Below, one piece after another: positions 48,076 to 56,770 of a stretch of DNA of 64,000 nucleotides. A model generated the notes under the pieces. It was not told the DNA's origin. It saw only the letters and a program-made list of their open reading frames with translations, and ran no database searches. The translations under genes and the position numbers were made by a program. How positions within the stretch are numbered: position 1 is the first letter of the stretch; each line of letters starts with the position of its first letter. Location of the stretch: IMG/VR virus record IMGVR_UViG_3300021376_000029, positions 21,289-85,288 of that record; one strand, 5' to 3'. Source of the DNA: a virus.

Positions 48076-51000
48076 TCAAGTAGTTATTACAACTCTAGAA
48101 CTATAACCATTACCACCAGCATTTCCTCTGTTTGGATCATTAACTCCACCTTCAACAGTGTTTGCAAATAATCTAGTTTCTCCACTGGAAACTAGTGAAC
48201 CATTTATATAACCAGATCCACCACCACCTCCAGAAGCGTTTCTAGTACCCTGACCAAAGTCATTTCCACCGCCGCCACCACCACCACCGTAGTAACCACC
48301 GCCACCACCGCCGCCGCCACCAGCATTTGGATAACCACCTGTTTGTCCAGCGCCACCAGAACCACCCTGTAAGGCGCCACCCGAACTTCCTCCAGCGGAT
48401 CCGCCACCGCCGCCACTATTTTGTGTACCTCCGCCGCCGCCAGTTGAACCAATTTGCGAATCAGAAGAACTAGCACCTGAATTTCCAGAAAGACCACCGC
48501 CATGACCGCCAGCAGATGAACCATGACCAAATCCAGTTCCTCCAGCTCCACCAGCCATCATAATGGCATTTCCTTGAGTAATACTAGTTCCAGAAAATAA
48601 TCCTGCATATCCTCCTCCATTTTCTCTACTAGGCCATCCAGAACTAGAACCAGCACTGCCATCACCAGCATTTAATCTTACACTATAAGTATTTCCATTA
48701 GTAAATGATACATTACCATAAGAATATCCGCCAGTACCGCTGGACCTTCCCTGACCCCACATTTTTACAGTGCGTGAAATAGTTCGCAATGCAGTTAATG
48801 TATAGGTAGTTGAATTGCTTCCATCTAAAATTAATGGTCCATCCATAATTAAAGACCAGTTTGTTTTACCAGCAATAGCAGGAGAAATTTCAAAATCGTA
48901 CCCATATGTCAATACAAAAATAATTAATCCATCTTGACCACTTCTACCTGCCTGATATCCTCCAGCACTAGCTACAAAATCATTCCATAAGGTTCCAATT
49001 CCTCCTGGATTTGCACCACCAGCAGCTCCACCAGCGCCTGGAGCCGATATAATACTAGTATCCGATGGACCCAAATATGCAGTATCAACAAATCCAGAAC
49101 CGCCGCCGCCACCGCCGCCAGAACAATCATTATTTCCCCCGCCACCTCCGCCACCGCCGTAGTAACCACCACCGCCACCACCGCCTCTTCTGCTGACATT
49201 AGTGGCAGTGCCACCACCGAATCCACCATTCATGAATCCAGATCCACCACCAGACGTATAAAAAGAACCATTCTGACCACCAGCTACGCCGCTGCCGCCA
49301 AAACTTTGTGTGCCTGGATTACCACCATTTCCTGAAGGCTGGCCACCGCCGCCGCTTCCATTACCATTACCGCCGCCGCCAGGACCAGCTTGACCTGCGC
49401 CGCCACCGCCGCCAGCAATCGCAACTAGATTTTGAGCGCCGCCTGCTGTGCCAGAAGCATATTTAAATAATCCCGCCCAACCACCACCTCGTCCTGCTCC
49501 AAATCCAGCTTGACCAGTATCAGATCCATTAGATGTAGATCCAACTTTTGCAAGGAACATATCTCCACTTGTCACATCAATAACACCACTTATATAACCA
49601 CCAGCACCACCACTACTACTTACGCATTCGCCAGTTCCTTCACCACCCGCACCCCATATATGAAATCTAATTTTTTCTACTCCCGTTGGTATAGTAAAAT
49701 TAGCAACACCTGCTGTTCTATAAACTACTGTCTCACTTGACTGAATTACAGTTATATCAGCTTCATTTGATAAAATTGTTATAGAATATGGATTACTTAA
49801 AATACATCGGTAGAGATCACGATTATCTGATGAACTAGCAGATAAAATAGTATAAGAAGAAGAATTGGCACCAGTTATAGAATTCCATGTTGAAGTTCCA
49901 TAATCTTTTTTCTGCCATTGATATTGTATTGTTTCATTTGGTAATTGTGGAATTGATGCTGCGAGACTGACAACAGCATTAGTTCCAGCTTGAACAATAA
50001 TTGATGTTGGTTGCTGTGATATTATAATATTGGTTTGTTCTATAATTAATCTTGAGTCGCTGTTTACATCTCCAGCACCATCTCTATATGGATCTGATGT
50101 ATTTGCAAGTGTTGAAGTATATCCACTTACTGCAGATACTGCAACAAATCCAGATCCACCACCACCTCCTGTTGAACGATCATAAAATCCAGCACCACCG
50201 CCCCCACCAAAATATCCACCACCACCGCCGCCGCCACCATAAGTAGAAACACCCCCATTTCCACCTTGAAGGGCAGAACCATTTATACCATCATTAACTA
50301 CTGTAGTATATGTTATTTTAATATATGCATTTGTAGTTCCTGTTGAAACAGAAGCACCAGAAACATAAGTACTACTGTAATAACCATTTCCACCCTGGCC
50401 GCCGCCGCCAGTGGTACTATTACCAGACCTCATACCACCACCTTGTACGCCACCAGGGGCACCGCCGCCACCACCTCCCCCTGCACTGTTGAAAGCATCA
50501 GAAGGAGTTCCGCCTGTGCCACCATTGGAAGCATTGAGAGTGGTTGTTAATTGATTAGAGGTACTTCCATTGATATCTCCCGTCAGTTCAGGTATGTAAA
50601 TTTGCATACCACCGCCACCGCCGCCGCCACCACCTGCAATAAGTAAACGAGTAGTGCCTATAGAAATAGAACTGGATCCACCACCACCACCGCCAGAGGC
50701 ACCCCAATGTTCATCATCATCGCTAACAGGAGTGGAACCACCAGTTCCACCACTGTTTAGACCAGCGCCAGCTGCGCCACCAGAAGCACCAAAATAATTA
50801 GCAGATCCATTACCTCCATTTCCAGCTATATGCAAAGATAATGTTTGACCAGCAACTTGAGAAGGATTTAGCGTACCAACAATTTTTTGACCTCTTGCTC
50901 CAGATCCGCCTGGATAAGTTTGGTTAGTACTCCCCTGTTTAACACCAGTACCACCAGTACCACCAGTACCACCTACAATTTCATAAGTTATATTTGAAAC

Positions 51001-53538
51001 TCCTGCAGGAATATTAATAGTACTAGTACCTACAGTATTAAAAGTTTCAGTTCCTGACTCACCAAATCCCGATCCACCCGCACCAGAACTTGATTGTGTA
51101 GCACCTTTACCTCCATCATAACTATTAATTGGAGATCTGTAAATATTAAAAGCGTTTCCAAAATCTCCTGCTCCGAGCCCGCATGTTCCACATGTTGTTC
51201 CATCACCACACCAACCATAGACAGAACCCTGATAAGTTGATGGGTAATACCGATAATCATTAACTAAAACAAAACCATTAGTAACTATAGTAGAAGGACC
51301 ATTATAAATTACTGATCCATCCCATTTAATAACTAATTGTCTTATATCTCCTGTTCCTCCTATTCCTGGAGTAGGACTAGAACTACTTCCACCCGTTCTT
51401 GTGTACCATCCATAACTAGGACCACCAGCACAAGCTGGGTTTGAATTGACTACAGATGCAGTTTGAATGGCACTTGTTCCTCCACCAACACCAGGAATAT
51501 TAAATGCATCTCCACCAACCAATCCACCACCAGAACCACCAGAATATACACAAGTGTTAGTGGTACTAGCACCACCACCACCAGCCCCGCCAGCAATTGC
51601 TAATGCATTCGCCTGATCAACAGTAGTACCATTGAATAATCCAGCATAACCACCTCCAGAAGAGGAACTACCAGAACCTTGAGCAGTTCCCACATTTGTA
51701 CTTGGGAATGCTTTATTTCCCCCCCACACAATTCTTACAGCACCACCACCTGGAATTCCACCAAAAGTTCCTGGTATCCAAGCTGATGCAAACTCATTCG
51801 CTCCTCCACTACCACCACCATATAATCCACCAGCACCACCATTATGAACACTAGATGGATCTCCATTAGCGCCACCAGATCCACCTCCACCACCATCACC
51901 CCCATAAGATGTTGAAGGTGCTCCTACACCATTAGCACCCTGACCAAATAATCCTACGCCGCCTCCACCGCCGCCTTTTCTTTTACCATCATTTGAATCT
52001 GTGTTTGAATGTCCAGAGCCGCCTCCACCGCCGCCGCCAGAACCAGAGTATCCAAAAAGAGTATCAGCATTACCACCATTTCCACTATATCCACCAGCAC
52101 CACCGCCACCACCTCCCCATGAAGTTTGAACACTGCCATTACCACCATTTCCACCACCAGTTCCAGTGTAGGAACCGCCAGAAGTATCACCCAAACAACC
52201 ACTCCTTCCTCCACCACCTTTAACGGTGGACGAATTAATGAAGTATGAATCACCACCATGACTTGAAGTAGTTCCAGCTGCGCCAACAACTACTGTATAA
52301 GATTGTCCTGGTGTGACACTGATACTATTTTTCCAACCAAGGCCGCCACCGCCGCCACCAGATCCACCGCCTCGGCCGCCTCCACCGACACAAACAACAC
52401 TAACTGAATTAACTCCTGCTGGGCAAATCCAAGTATAAGTTCCTGCTGCTGCATATACTGATTCATTGGCAGGAGTAGTACCAGAACCAGCACCAGCATT
52501 TAATTTTACAGTAAAAACTTGAGATTGAATTACTGGAAATGCAGCTTCAGTATATCCTCCTGTTGAACTGCAACTTCCTTGTCCCCACATTTTTGATAGA
52601 AACTTTGTTCTATTTGGATCCAGAGATTTAATTGTATATTGCTGAGCGTTTGACGGATCCAAAATTAATGGACCATCAACAGATAATCTCCAAAATGCAA
52701 TATTATTGATAGCAGGTGTTACTTCAAAATCTGCACCAGTAACAATAATTCTTACAGTATCACTAATTTTAGTATCTGCATCAGGATGACTGACAATACA
52801 TCTGTAACTATCACCGCTATCTATTAATGTGCTTAAATTTGGTGTAGTATAAGAAGTTGATGTTGCACCAGATATATTTTGAAAAGTTTCGGATTCAAAT
52901 TCACGCTTCTGCCATTGATATTGTATTCCAGTTCCACTGCTCAATGTTACAGCAACAGAAAATGTTGCAGTGGTTCCATTAACATATGATGCCTGAGCAG
53001 TTGGTTGCTGAGTGATTGTAAGAACACGACGAACTGTTAATAATGCTTCGCTTGATGTAACGGGACTATTTTCAACACCTGTTGCAGATACAACACAACG
53101 ATAACTATCACCATTATCACTATCAAAACTTAAAGTAGCAATAGTATATTGAGAACTAGTAGCACCACTAATTGTACTCCAAGTACTAGTATTAAATTCT
53201 TTTTTCTGCCATTGATACTCTGGTATTGCATCACTGTTTAATACTAGTGCTGATACTAAAAACGTAGCGGTTGAAGTTTCATTAGCAGTAACATTAACTG
53301 GTCCCGAAACAAGTAGTGTGGGAGTTCTAGTTATACCACTACCGCTAGTGTAAGAATTATAAACATCAGCACTAACAACTGGACTTACATCTTTTGTATT
53401 AATTTCATAATCTTGTGCATTAATATTTGTTTCTGTTACTGCCCAATATGTACTCGGTTCAACTCCATTCCCACTAGTATTTTCAGAATCTTTGGGAATA
53501 TATTGTATGTTATTATGAAATGGTGTTATTTCACTCAT
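48076..53538 (-). CDS. Giant Ig-like and glycine-rich adhesin (1820 aa)
   Basis: 1820 aa. Order: N-terminal linker; two Ig-like domains (about 77-265) with paired YQWQKKEF...YRCVV strands; a DGPLILD...KMWGQG module (about 268-335); a long poly-Gly region (about 340-1160) with GGGGGG runs and GYYGGGGGGG; a third Ig-like domain (about 1175-1270); a further Gly-rich block; a second copy of the DGPLILD...KMWGQG module (about 1480-1560); and a final Gly-rich tip ending GNGYSSRVVITT. Gly-rich stretches of this kind form polyglycine-II helices in phage adhesins such as S16/T2 gp38. Ig-like domains are common on phage surfaces for carbohydrate contact. Likely receptor-binding or capsid/tail decoration. 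It overlaps the PAAR gene by 4 bp. Confidence 0.8.
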   Translation of the reverse strand: MSEITPFHNNIQYIPKDSENTSGNGVEPSTYWAVTETNINAQDYEINTKDVSPVVSADVYNSYTSGSGITRTPTLLVSGPVNVTANETSTATFLVSALVLNSDAIPEYQWQKKEFNTSTWSTISGATSSQYTIATLSFDSDNGDSYRCVVSATGVENSPVTSSEALLTVRRVLTITQQPTAQASYVNGTTATFSVAVTLSSGTGIQYQWQKREFESETFQNISGATSTSYTTPNLSTLIDSGDSYRCIVSHPDADTKISDTVRIIVTGADFEVTPAINNIAFWRLSVDGPLILDPSNAQQYTIKSLDPNRTKFLSKMWGQGSCSSTGGYTEAAFPVIQSQVFTVKLNAGAGSGTTPANESVYAAAGTYTWICPAGVNSVSVVCVGGGGRGGGSGGGGGGLGWKNSISVTPGQSYTVVVGAAGTTSSHGGDSYFINSSTVKGGGGRSGCLGDTSGGSYTGTGGGNGGNGSVQTSWGGGGGGAGGYSGNGGNADTLFGYSGSGGGGGGGSGHSNTDSNDGKRKGGGGGGVGLFGQGANGVGAPSTSYGGDGGGGGSGGANGDPSSVHNGGAGGLYGGGSGGANEFASAWIPGTFGGIPGGGAVRIVWGGNKAFPSTNVGTAQGSGSSSSGGGYAGLFNGTTVDQANALAIAGGAGGGGASTTNTCVYSGGSGGGLVGGDAFNIPGVGGGTSAIQTASVVNSNPACAGGPSYGWYTRTGGSSSSPTPGIGGTGDIRQLVIKWDGSVIYNGPSTIVTNGFVLVNDYRYYPSTYQGSVYGWCGDGTTCGTCGLGAGDFGNAFNIYRSPINSYDGGKGATQSSSGAGGSGFGESGTETFNTVGTSTINIPAGVSNITYEIVGGTGGTGGTGVKQGSTNQTYPGGSGARGQKIVGTLNPSQVAGQTLSLHIAGNGGNGSANYFGASGGAAGAGLNSGGTGGSTPVSDDDEHWGASGGGGGGSSSISIGTTRLLIAGGGGGGGGGMQIYIPELTGDINGSTSNQLTTTLNASNGGTGGTPSDAFNSAGGGGGGGAPGGVQGGGMRSGNSTTGGGGQGGNGYYSSTYVSGASVSTGTTNAYIKITYTTVVNDGINGSALQGGNGGVSTYGGGGGGGGYFGGGGGAGFYDRSTGGGGGSGFVAVSAVSGYTSTLANTSDPYRDGAGDVNSDSRLIIEQTNIIISQQPTSIIVQAGTNAVVSLAASIPQLPNETIQYQWQKKDYGTSTWNSITGANSSSYTILSASSSDNRDLYRCILSNPYSITILSNEADITVIQSSETVVYRTAGVANFTIPTGVEKIRFHIWGAGGEGTGECVSSSGGAGGYISGVIDVTSGDMFLAKVGSTSNGSDTGQAGFGAGRGGGWAGLFKYASGTAGGAQNLVAIAGGGGGAGQAGPGGGGNGNGSGGGGQPSGNGGNPGTQSFGGSGVAGGQNGSFYTSGGGSGFMNGGFGGGTATNVSRRGGGGGGGYYGGGGGGGGNNDCSGGGGGGGSGFVDTAYLGPSDTSIISAPGAGGAAGGANPGGIGTLWNDFVASAGGYQAGRSGQDGLIIFVLTYGYDFEISPAIAGKTNWSLIMDGPLILDGSNSTTYTLTALRTISRTVKMWGQGRSSGTGGYSYGNVSFTNGNTYSVRLNAGDGSAGSSSGWPSRENGGGYAGLFSGTSITQGNAIMMAGGAGGTGFGHGSSAGGHGGGLSGNSGASSSDSQIGSTGGGGGTQNSGGGGGSAGGSSGGALQGGSGGAGQTGGYPNAGGGGGGGGGYYGGGGGGGGNDFGQGTRNASGGGGGSGYINGSLVSSGETRLFANTVEGGVNDPNRGNAGGNGYSSRVVITT

Positions 53539-53840
53539 ACCACAAACACTTTTGGAGATCCAGTAATTTCAGGAAAACTTCCTGTAATACCAAGTGCGAG
53601 TGAAGATAGTCTTCCTACAGCAAGTTTATTCACAAAAACTTTTGGTGAACCAGTGAGAACTGGTGCCACATGTGTTTGGCAGCATGTGGGACAGGGAACT
53701 ATTTCCTGATAAGGAATAGTTTGTTTACCAATGGTACTAACTGCGAGTACATTTGCAAAGACATTAGGAGATCCTGTTCCTTGAGTAGGAACATTACATC
53801 TTTTCATGTATTGATCCCCAATCCTCCCTGCTGCTAACAT
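53535..53840 (-). CDS. PAAR-repeat spike-tip protein
   Basis: 101 aa. It has the PAAR pattern of repeated GSPNVFANVLAVS and GSPKVFVNKLAVGR turns, a CPTCCQTHVAPV segment supplying Cys/His for a metal at the tip, and a terminal GSPKVFVV. T4 gp5.4 is the equivalent, a sharp cap on the tail spike that binds Zn or Fe. Here it begins 22 nt after a late box. Assignment is from repeat pattern, Cys/His cluster and size. Confidence 0.88.
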   Translation of the reverse strand: MLAAGRIGDQYMKRCNVPTQGTGSPNVFANVLAVSTIGKQTIPYQEIVPCPTCCQTHVAPVLTGSPKVFVNKLAVGRLSSLALGITGSFPEITGSPKVFVV

Positions 53841-53861
53841 CTTACTATATCAACCAAAATT

Positions 53862-53869
53862 TATTTATG
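53862..53869 (-). promoter_or_regulatory. Late promoter box (CATAAATA)
   Basis: CATAAATA on the minus strand, 22 nt upstream of the PAAR gene start and overlapping the end of the 344-aa gene. Confidence 0.6.
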
Positions 53870-54899
53870 TCGGAGGTAACGTATAAGTCACCCCTGAAAG
53901 AGTTGCAACACCGATGGTTTCTTTAGGATACTTTGGACCATAGGTTTTTGTAGTGAACGTTGTTGATGTGAACGTTTGACCATAACGTTGATCTTGTTCT
54001 GTTAATGGTCTTTGACGTGTTTTTAAAATTTCATCTAAAATTTTAGAATAATCATTTGTGTTTTTTACAACATGAGTAATGTTATGATATTCAGTTCCTG
54101 ATTCAGGAATTGTGTAATTATTCAACCAAGAGTTTTTAATAGATGAATCAACATATTCCCATATTCCCCAATTAACATGACGAACCCAATCTACTTTAAT
54201 TTTAAATGTTAATGTGGTTTTCTCTCTCTGATCTGGAATAAAAGAAACTAAATTATCAATTCTTTCAGGAAGTTCAAATAAACTTCTTGCAGTATAAATT
54301 GTACCTTTATCATCATTCGTATAATCAAGTTGATTATAACAAAATACAGCGTTATTATATGCGCCCGCAATCCTAAGATCAGGCCATGTGGGGACAGATA
54401 CACTGTATGAGGATGATACAGTTCTAGAACCTGCCATTGCATTTGTAATTAATATTGCATTTTTAGTACCCGTATTAATAATTTTAGTTAAACGAACCCC
54501 CTGACCTTGAGAATCTGCAGTACCTAGCGCCTCAGCGGTAAACCAATCTCCTTTTTCATTATGACAAATACCATCACCATTAGGTCCATTATCTACAACC
54601 CAATTAACATCTGATGGTATTTTAAAAATATTTACTCCTTCAATACCAACATCAGTTGATAATGCTGCCCTACCGCCCCTGACACCAGTATTCGCAAATC
54701 CAGTGTATGAACCACGAGTCGTTCCAGCATAGGTAGCTGACCGTATTGAATTTGCTGAATTAGCGAAAATGGTATGAGAAAAACTTCTAAACAGATTTAC
54801 ATCAGGAATTATAGGAGTTTTATATCCCGACAAAAAATCATAATTCCCTTTAGCACCAGGATAATTATTATATTCAGTACTAACATAGATCTGACTCAT
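53865..54899 (-). CDS. Probable virion protein (344 aa)
   Basis: 344 aa with a folded appearance (PDVNLFRSFSHTIFANSANS, then RAALSTDVGIEGVNIFKIPS, then WVRHVNWGIWEYV). No LysM or lysozyme motif, so I do not call gp53 or gp5. It lies immediately upstream of the PAAR spike gene with an overlap to the small 63-aa gene, suggesting a baseplate or spike role. Alternative: tail-tube-associated protein. Family not recognised. Confidence 0.6.
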   Translation of the reverse strand: MSQIYVSTEYNNYPGAKGNYDFLSGYKTPIIPDVNLFRSFSHTIFANSANSIRSATYAGTTRGSYTGFANTGVRGGRAALSTDVGIEGVNIFKIPSDVNWVVDNGPNGDGICHNEKGDWFTAEALGTADSQGQGVRLTKIINTGTKNAILITNAMAGSRTVSSSYSVSVPTWPDLRIAGAYNNAVFCYNQLDYTNDDKGTIYTARSLFELPERIDNLVSFIPDQREKTTLTFKIKVDWVRHVNWGIWEYVDSSIKNSWLNNYTIPESGTEYHNITHVVKNTNDYSKILDEILKTRQRPLTEQDQRYGQTFTSTTFTTKTYGPKYPKETIGVATLSGVTYTLPPT

Positions 54900-55087
54900 T
54901 TTTCTTCTAATTCTTTTATTTTATGATGTAAATAATCTAATGTATCTGTAATCTTTTCGTACTCTTCACTTCCTGGTCTCTTATACATTAGATCAGGATT
55001 TATTAAACGAACAACAATTTCTTCTAGATTATTTATTCTCTGTAATACATCATTAAAGTCTAATAAGTAACTATCATCATTCTCCAT
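54896..55087 (-). CDS. Small hypothetical, coiled coil (63 aa)
   Basis: Start taken at the ATG at 55087 (MENDDSYLLDFNDVLQRINN), which overlaps the stop of the 62-aa gene by 11 bp; an in-frame ATG at 55108 would overlap more. It has a helical LEEIVVRLINPDLMY section and ends DTLDYLHHKIKELEEK. Its stop overlaps the start of the 344-aa gene by 4 bp. Function unknown. Confidence 0.6.
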   Translation of the reverse strand: MENDDSYLLDFNDVLQRINNLEEIVVRLINPDLMYKRPGSEEYEKITDTLDYLHHKIKELEEK

Positions 55088-55265
55088 AGACCTCCCCTCC
55101 AATTTCAAGGCTTAAAGCGGTTACTTGTTTTTTTGTCCTATATTTTTTTGCTTTGTCAATATTAGTTGTCCAACAATCATCTCCACCAACATAATAAAGA
55201 TAAGGATCTTTAAGGTATTTTGAAGTATTCTCCCTACGCAAATACCAATCTTTATTCGTTGCCAT
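55077..55265 (-). CDS. Small hypothetical (62 aa)
   Basis: 62 aa (MATNKDWYLRRENTSKYLKD, then YYVGGDDCWTTNIDKAKKYR). Tyr/Lys-rich and short, it resembles small cyanophage proteins with a WYLRR/YYVG pattern of unknown role. It overlaps genes on both sides (14 bp upstream, 11 bp downstream) in a coupled string with glutaredoxin. Confidence 0.6.
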   Translation of the reverse strand: MATNKDWYLRRENTSKYLKDPYLYYVGGDDCWTTNIDKAKKYRTKKQVTALSLEIGGEVYGE

Positions 55266-55404
55266 AATAGTTGATTATAATATCATCTGTACTTATATTT
55301 AACGATTCAATCTCTGTCATAAAGCTCTCAATGTAATCCATTGCTTCATCATAATCTTTAAAGAATTTTTCTTCATTCCGACAAACCTTTACTCCTATGT
55401 TCAT
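55252..55404 (-). CDS. Small hypothetical (50 aa)
   Basis: Translated by hand: MNIGVKVCRNEEKFFKDYDE, then AMDYIESFMTEIESLNISTD and DIIINYYGNE. Its ATG overlaps the glutaredoxin stop as ATGA and its end overlaps the 62-aa gene by 14 bp. Acidic, one Cys. Function unknown; the overlap structure is the main evidence that it is translated. Confidence 0.6.
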   Translation of the reverse strand: MNIGVKVCRNEEKFFKDYDEAMDYIESFMTEIESLNISTDDIIINYYGNE

Positions 55405-55634
55405 AGTAACCCAACATTCCTTAGATAAACAATCGTCTCATTACATCCCCCTAACAGAGCACCATCTTTGAATATCTTCGGAAATGTAGCACCATGTCCG
55501 AATTGCTCAACAAATTGCTCTTTCGTGTACTGGGAGTCTAATTTCATTTCTACATAAGATTCTCCAATATTACTCAGTACAGTTTTAATCTGTTCGCAAT
55601 ATCCACAACCATCGCGTGTATAAATCGTGTACAT
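55401..55634 (-). CDS. Glutaredoxin
   Basis: 77 aa with the CGYC redox active site (C10, C13), the cis-Pro segment TFPKIF (P52) and the glutathione-contact GGCNET near residues 62-67. It is a compact class I glutaredoxin that reduces disulfides such as ribonucleotide reductase with glutathione; phage copies often feed nucleotide synthesis. A TTAGAGAAAC stretch precedes the ATG. It is coupled to the 50-aa gene by ATGA. No partner reductase gene is in the window. Confidence 0.92.
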   Translation of the reverse strand: MYTIYTRDGCGYCEQIKTVLSNIGESYVEMKLDSQYTKEQFVEQFGHGATFPKIFKDGALLGGCNETIVYLRNVGLL

Positions 55635-55651
55635 AAAGTTTCTCTAAAATT

Positions 55652-55840
55652 TTATTCTACCTCATCCTCTTCATCTTCGTCAAGCTTTCTCTGAAGATCA
55701 TAAAGGACTTCTTCATATTCATCCCTATCATACTCATCAGAGTTCTCTACGGCAAATTCAAGGGCATTTAATATAATGTCTATTTCTTGTTCGCTAAGTG
55801 TTAAAATTACGTCGGTCATCTGAGATTGGTCAACTGTCAT
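55652..55840 (-). CDS. Acidic hypothetical (62 aa)
   Basis: 62 aa, strongly acidic (pattern YDRDEYEEVLYDLQRKLDED), beginning MTVDQSQMTDVILTLSEQEI. A single helical domain is likely. Upstream is AT-rich with a weak -10-like stretch. Position immediately before the GC-rich island marks the start of the glutaredoxin operon. Function unknown. Confidence 0.6.
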   Translation of the reverse strand: MTVDQSQMTDVILTLSEQEIDIILNALEFAVENSDEYDRDEYEEVLYDLQRKLDEDEEDEVE

Positions 55841-55992
55841 TATATATGAAATTGGAAAATTTTTTGGAAAAATTTTTTTATAAAACAGAGTACCTTAAGG
55901 TCGGTTGGGAACCTTTGTAGGTTAGAAGGGACCCTTAAGTTTTCAACACGGCGCCTCGGGGTCAACCCCGCTCGGGGCGGGGCAACTGCTGA
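55841..55992. other. Intergenic region with nested inverted repeats
   Basis: 152 bp without a gene. Holds a T/A-rich run (55858-55885), the perfect palindrome ACCTTAAGGT (55892-55901), a matching CTTAAG at 55934-55939, and a GC-rich fold around GGGGTCAACCCCG (55957-55980). The sharp GC change to the island begins about 55,940. It may terminate the 64-aa gene and carry the promoter of the glutaredoxin operon. Confidence 0.5.
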
Positions 55993-56187
55993 TCACTGCC
56001 AGCGGGTCTGGTGGTCGGTGTCTGCCATGAAGCGAGCGGACCCGCTGCTGCCCATGACTCGGGTCATGATAAGATCAGCACGGCGTGGGCGGCGGGTCGG
56101 AAGTCGTTTGATCTTGAACTCGCCTGCCTCAATCTTGGCGGTCAGTTCGGCAGAGGTCATCGGAGCGGGGAGGGTGTTCAGTGCCAT
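55993..56187 (-). CDS. GC-island small protein (64 aa)
   Basis: 64 aa (MALNTLPAPMTSAELTAKIE, then Arg-rich IKRLPTRRPRRADLI). It is preceded by the repeated promoter-leader cassette (56192-56220), which makes this frame more credible than the antisense one. Arg-rich middle suggests nucleic-acid contact. No known family. GC content and codon use differ strongly from the rest of the window. Confidence 0.55.
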   Translation of the reverse strand: MALNTLPAPMTSAELTAKIEAGEFKIKRLPTRRPRRADLIMTRVMGSSGSARFMADTDHQTRWQ

Positions 56188-56208
56188 GGGTGTTTGGTTG
56201 ATGTGGTT

Positions 56209-56267
56209 AGTCTAGACGGTCTGGAGGGTCAGCGACCATCCCAGCAGTCAGTTGTCCAACCGTCGCG
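56209..56267 (-). promoter_or_regulatory. Cassette promoter with degenerate upstream element
   Basis: -10-like TAGACT at 56209-56214 (minus strand) followed by the ACCACATCAACCAAAC leader. At 56244-56267, about 29 nt upstream, is only a weak match to the palindrome element (GTTGTCC core). Confidence 0.4.
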
Positions 56268-56396
56268 CTCAGCACGGCGGCGGTCGTAGGCGTCTGCATC
56301 CATCAGGTCGTCATGCTCGGGAAGCATCCACCCATCGGGCAGGGTCTCGTATTGACCAGTCTGGAAGTTGTAGCGAGTGGGTTGGTTGTTTTTCAT
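56229..56396 (-). CDS. GC-island small protein (55 aa)
   Basis: Translated by hand: MKNNQPTRYNFQTGQYETLP, then DGWMLPEHDDLMDADAYDRR, RAERDGWTTDCWDGR. Acidic with Trp; family unknown. The -10 hexamer TAGACT (56403-56408) ends only 6 nt before the ATG, so the mRNA is predicted to be leaderless or nearly so. The leader of the other cassettes is missing here. Confidence 0.55.
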   Translation of the reverse strand: MKNNQPTRYNFQTGQYETLPDGWMLPEHDDLMDADAYDRRRAERDGWTTDCWDGR

Positions 56397-56402
56397 GCTG
56401 TC

Positions 56403-56462
56403 AGTCTACAGGGTCGCGGTCAGTGGTTGGCGGCGAACTGTGCCACCTTGTCTGCTGTCACA
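56403..56462 (-). promoter_or_regulatory. Cassette promoter with TGTG(A/C)CA palindrome
   Basis: Element at 56439-56462 reads TGTGCCA-N10-TGTCACA on the plus strand; 30 nt then the -10 TAGACT (56403-56408, minus). No -35 match. It lies inside the 3' part of the 48-aa gene. Confidence 0.55.
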
Positions 56463-56566
56463 CGGTCTAGGGTTTGGGCGGCGTTGACCAGCGACCCTAG
56501 GGTGTTGCTGAACATCAGGCAGATCCCAGCGATGAGAGCAAGACGGATCAGGTTAGGCATGGGCAT
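56420..56566 (-). CDS. Small membrane or exported protein (48 aa)
   Basis: MPMPNLIRLALIAGICLMFS then NTLGSLVNAAQTLDRVTADK and VAQFAANH. The first 25 residues form one hydrophobic helix with a basic start, so a membrane anchor or a signal peptide is likely. It begins 2 bp after the stop of the 57-aa gene, suggesting co-transcription. A longer ATG in the same frame (92 aa from 56698) is less likely because it would cross the 57-aa gene. Confidence 0.5.
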   Translation of the reverse strand: MPMPNLIRLALIAGICLMFSNTLGSLVNAAQTLDRVTADKVAQFAANH

Positions 56567-56568
56567 GA

Positions 56569-56742
56569 TCAGGAAGGGATCAGGTGGGCGAACTGTGCCA
56601 TGCTGCTGGGGGCAACATGGGCGGGTGATCCACAGGAGCGGTAGAAGTCTACCATGCTCTCTGCCTCTGCCAGAGTGGGGAACCACTGTGACCGCCACTC
56701 CTGCTGGTTGTATGGGGTCTGGTAGCGGATCTCAATCTTCAT
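56569..56742 (-). CDS. GC-island small protein (57 aa)
   Basis: Translated by hand: MKIEIRYQTPYNQQEWRSQW, then FPTLAEAESMVDFYRSCGSP and AHVAPSSMAQFAHLIPS. Looks like a small alpha/beta protein of the type IEIRYxxPYxxxEWRSxWFxTLAEAE seen in cyanophages. Preceded by a full promoter-leader cassette (56754-56783). Function unknown. Confidence 0.6.
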   Translation of the reverse strand: MKIEIRYQTPYNQQEWRSQWFPTLAEAESMVDFYRSCGSPAHVAPSSMAQFAHLIPS

Positions 56743-56770
56743 AGGTCTGTTTCGTTTGGTTGATGTGGTT

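Noticed and set aside
48204-52499. ORFs in other frames within the Gly-rich adhesin
   Set aside because: Codon GGN runs keep the alternative frames free of stops; sequences are low-complexity shadows with no start signals.
53865-54899. 344-aa gene as gp53 or gp5
   Set aside because: Length and sequence do not match T4 gp53 (196 aa) and no lysozyme catalytic pattern is visible.
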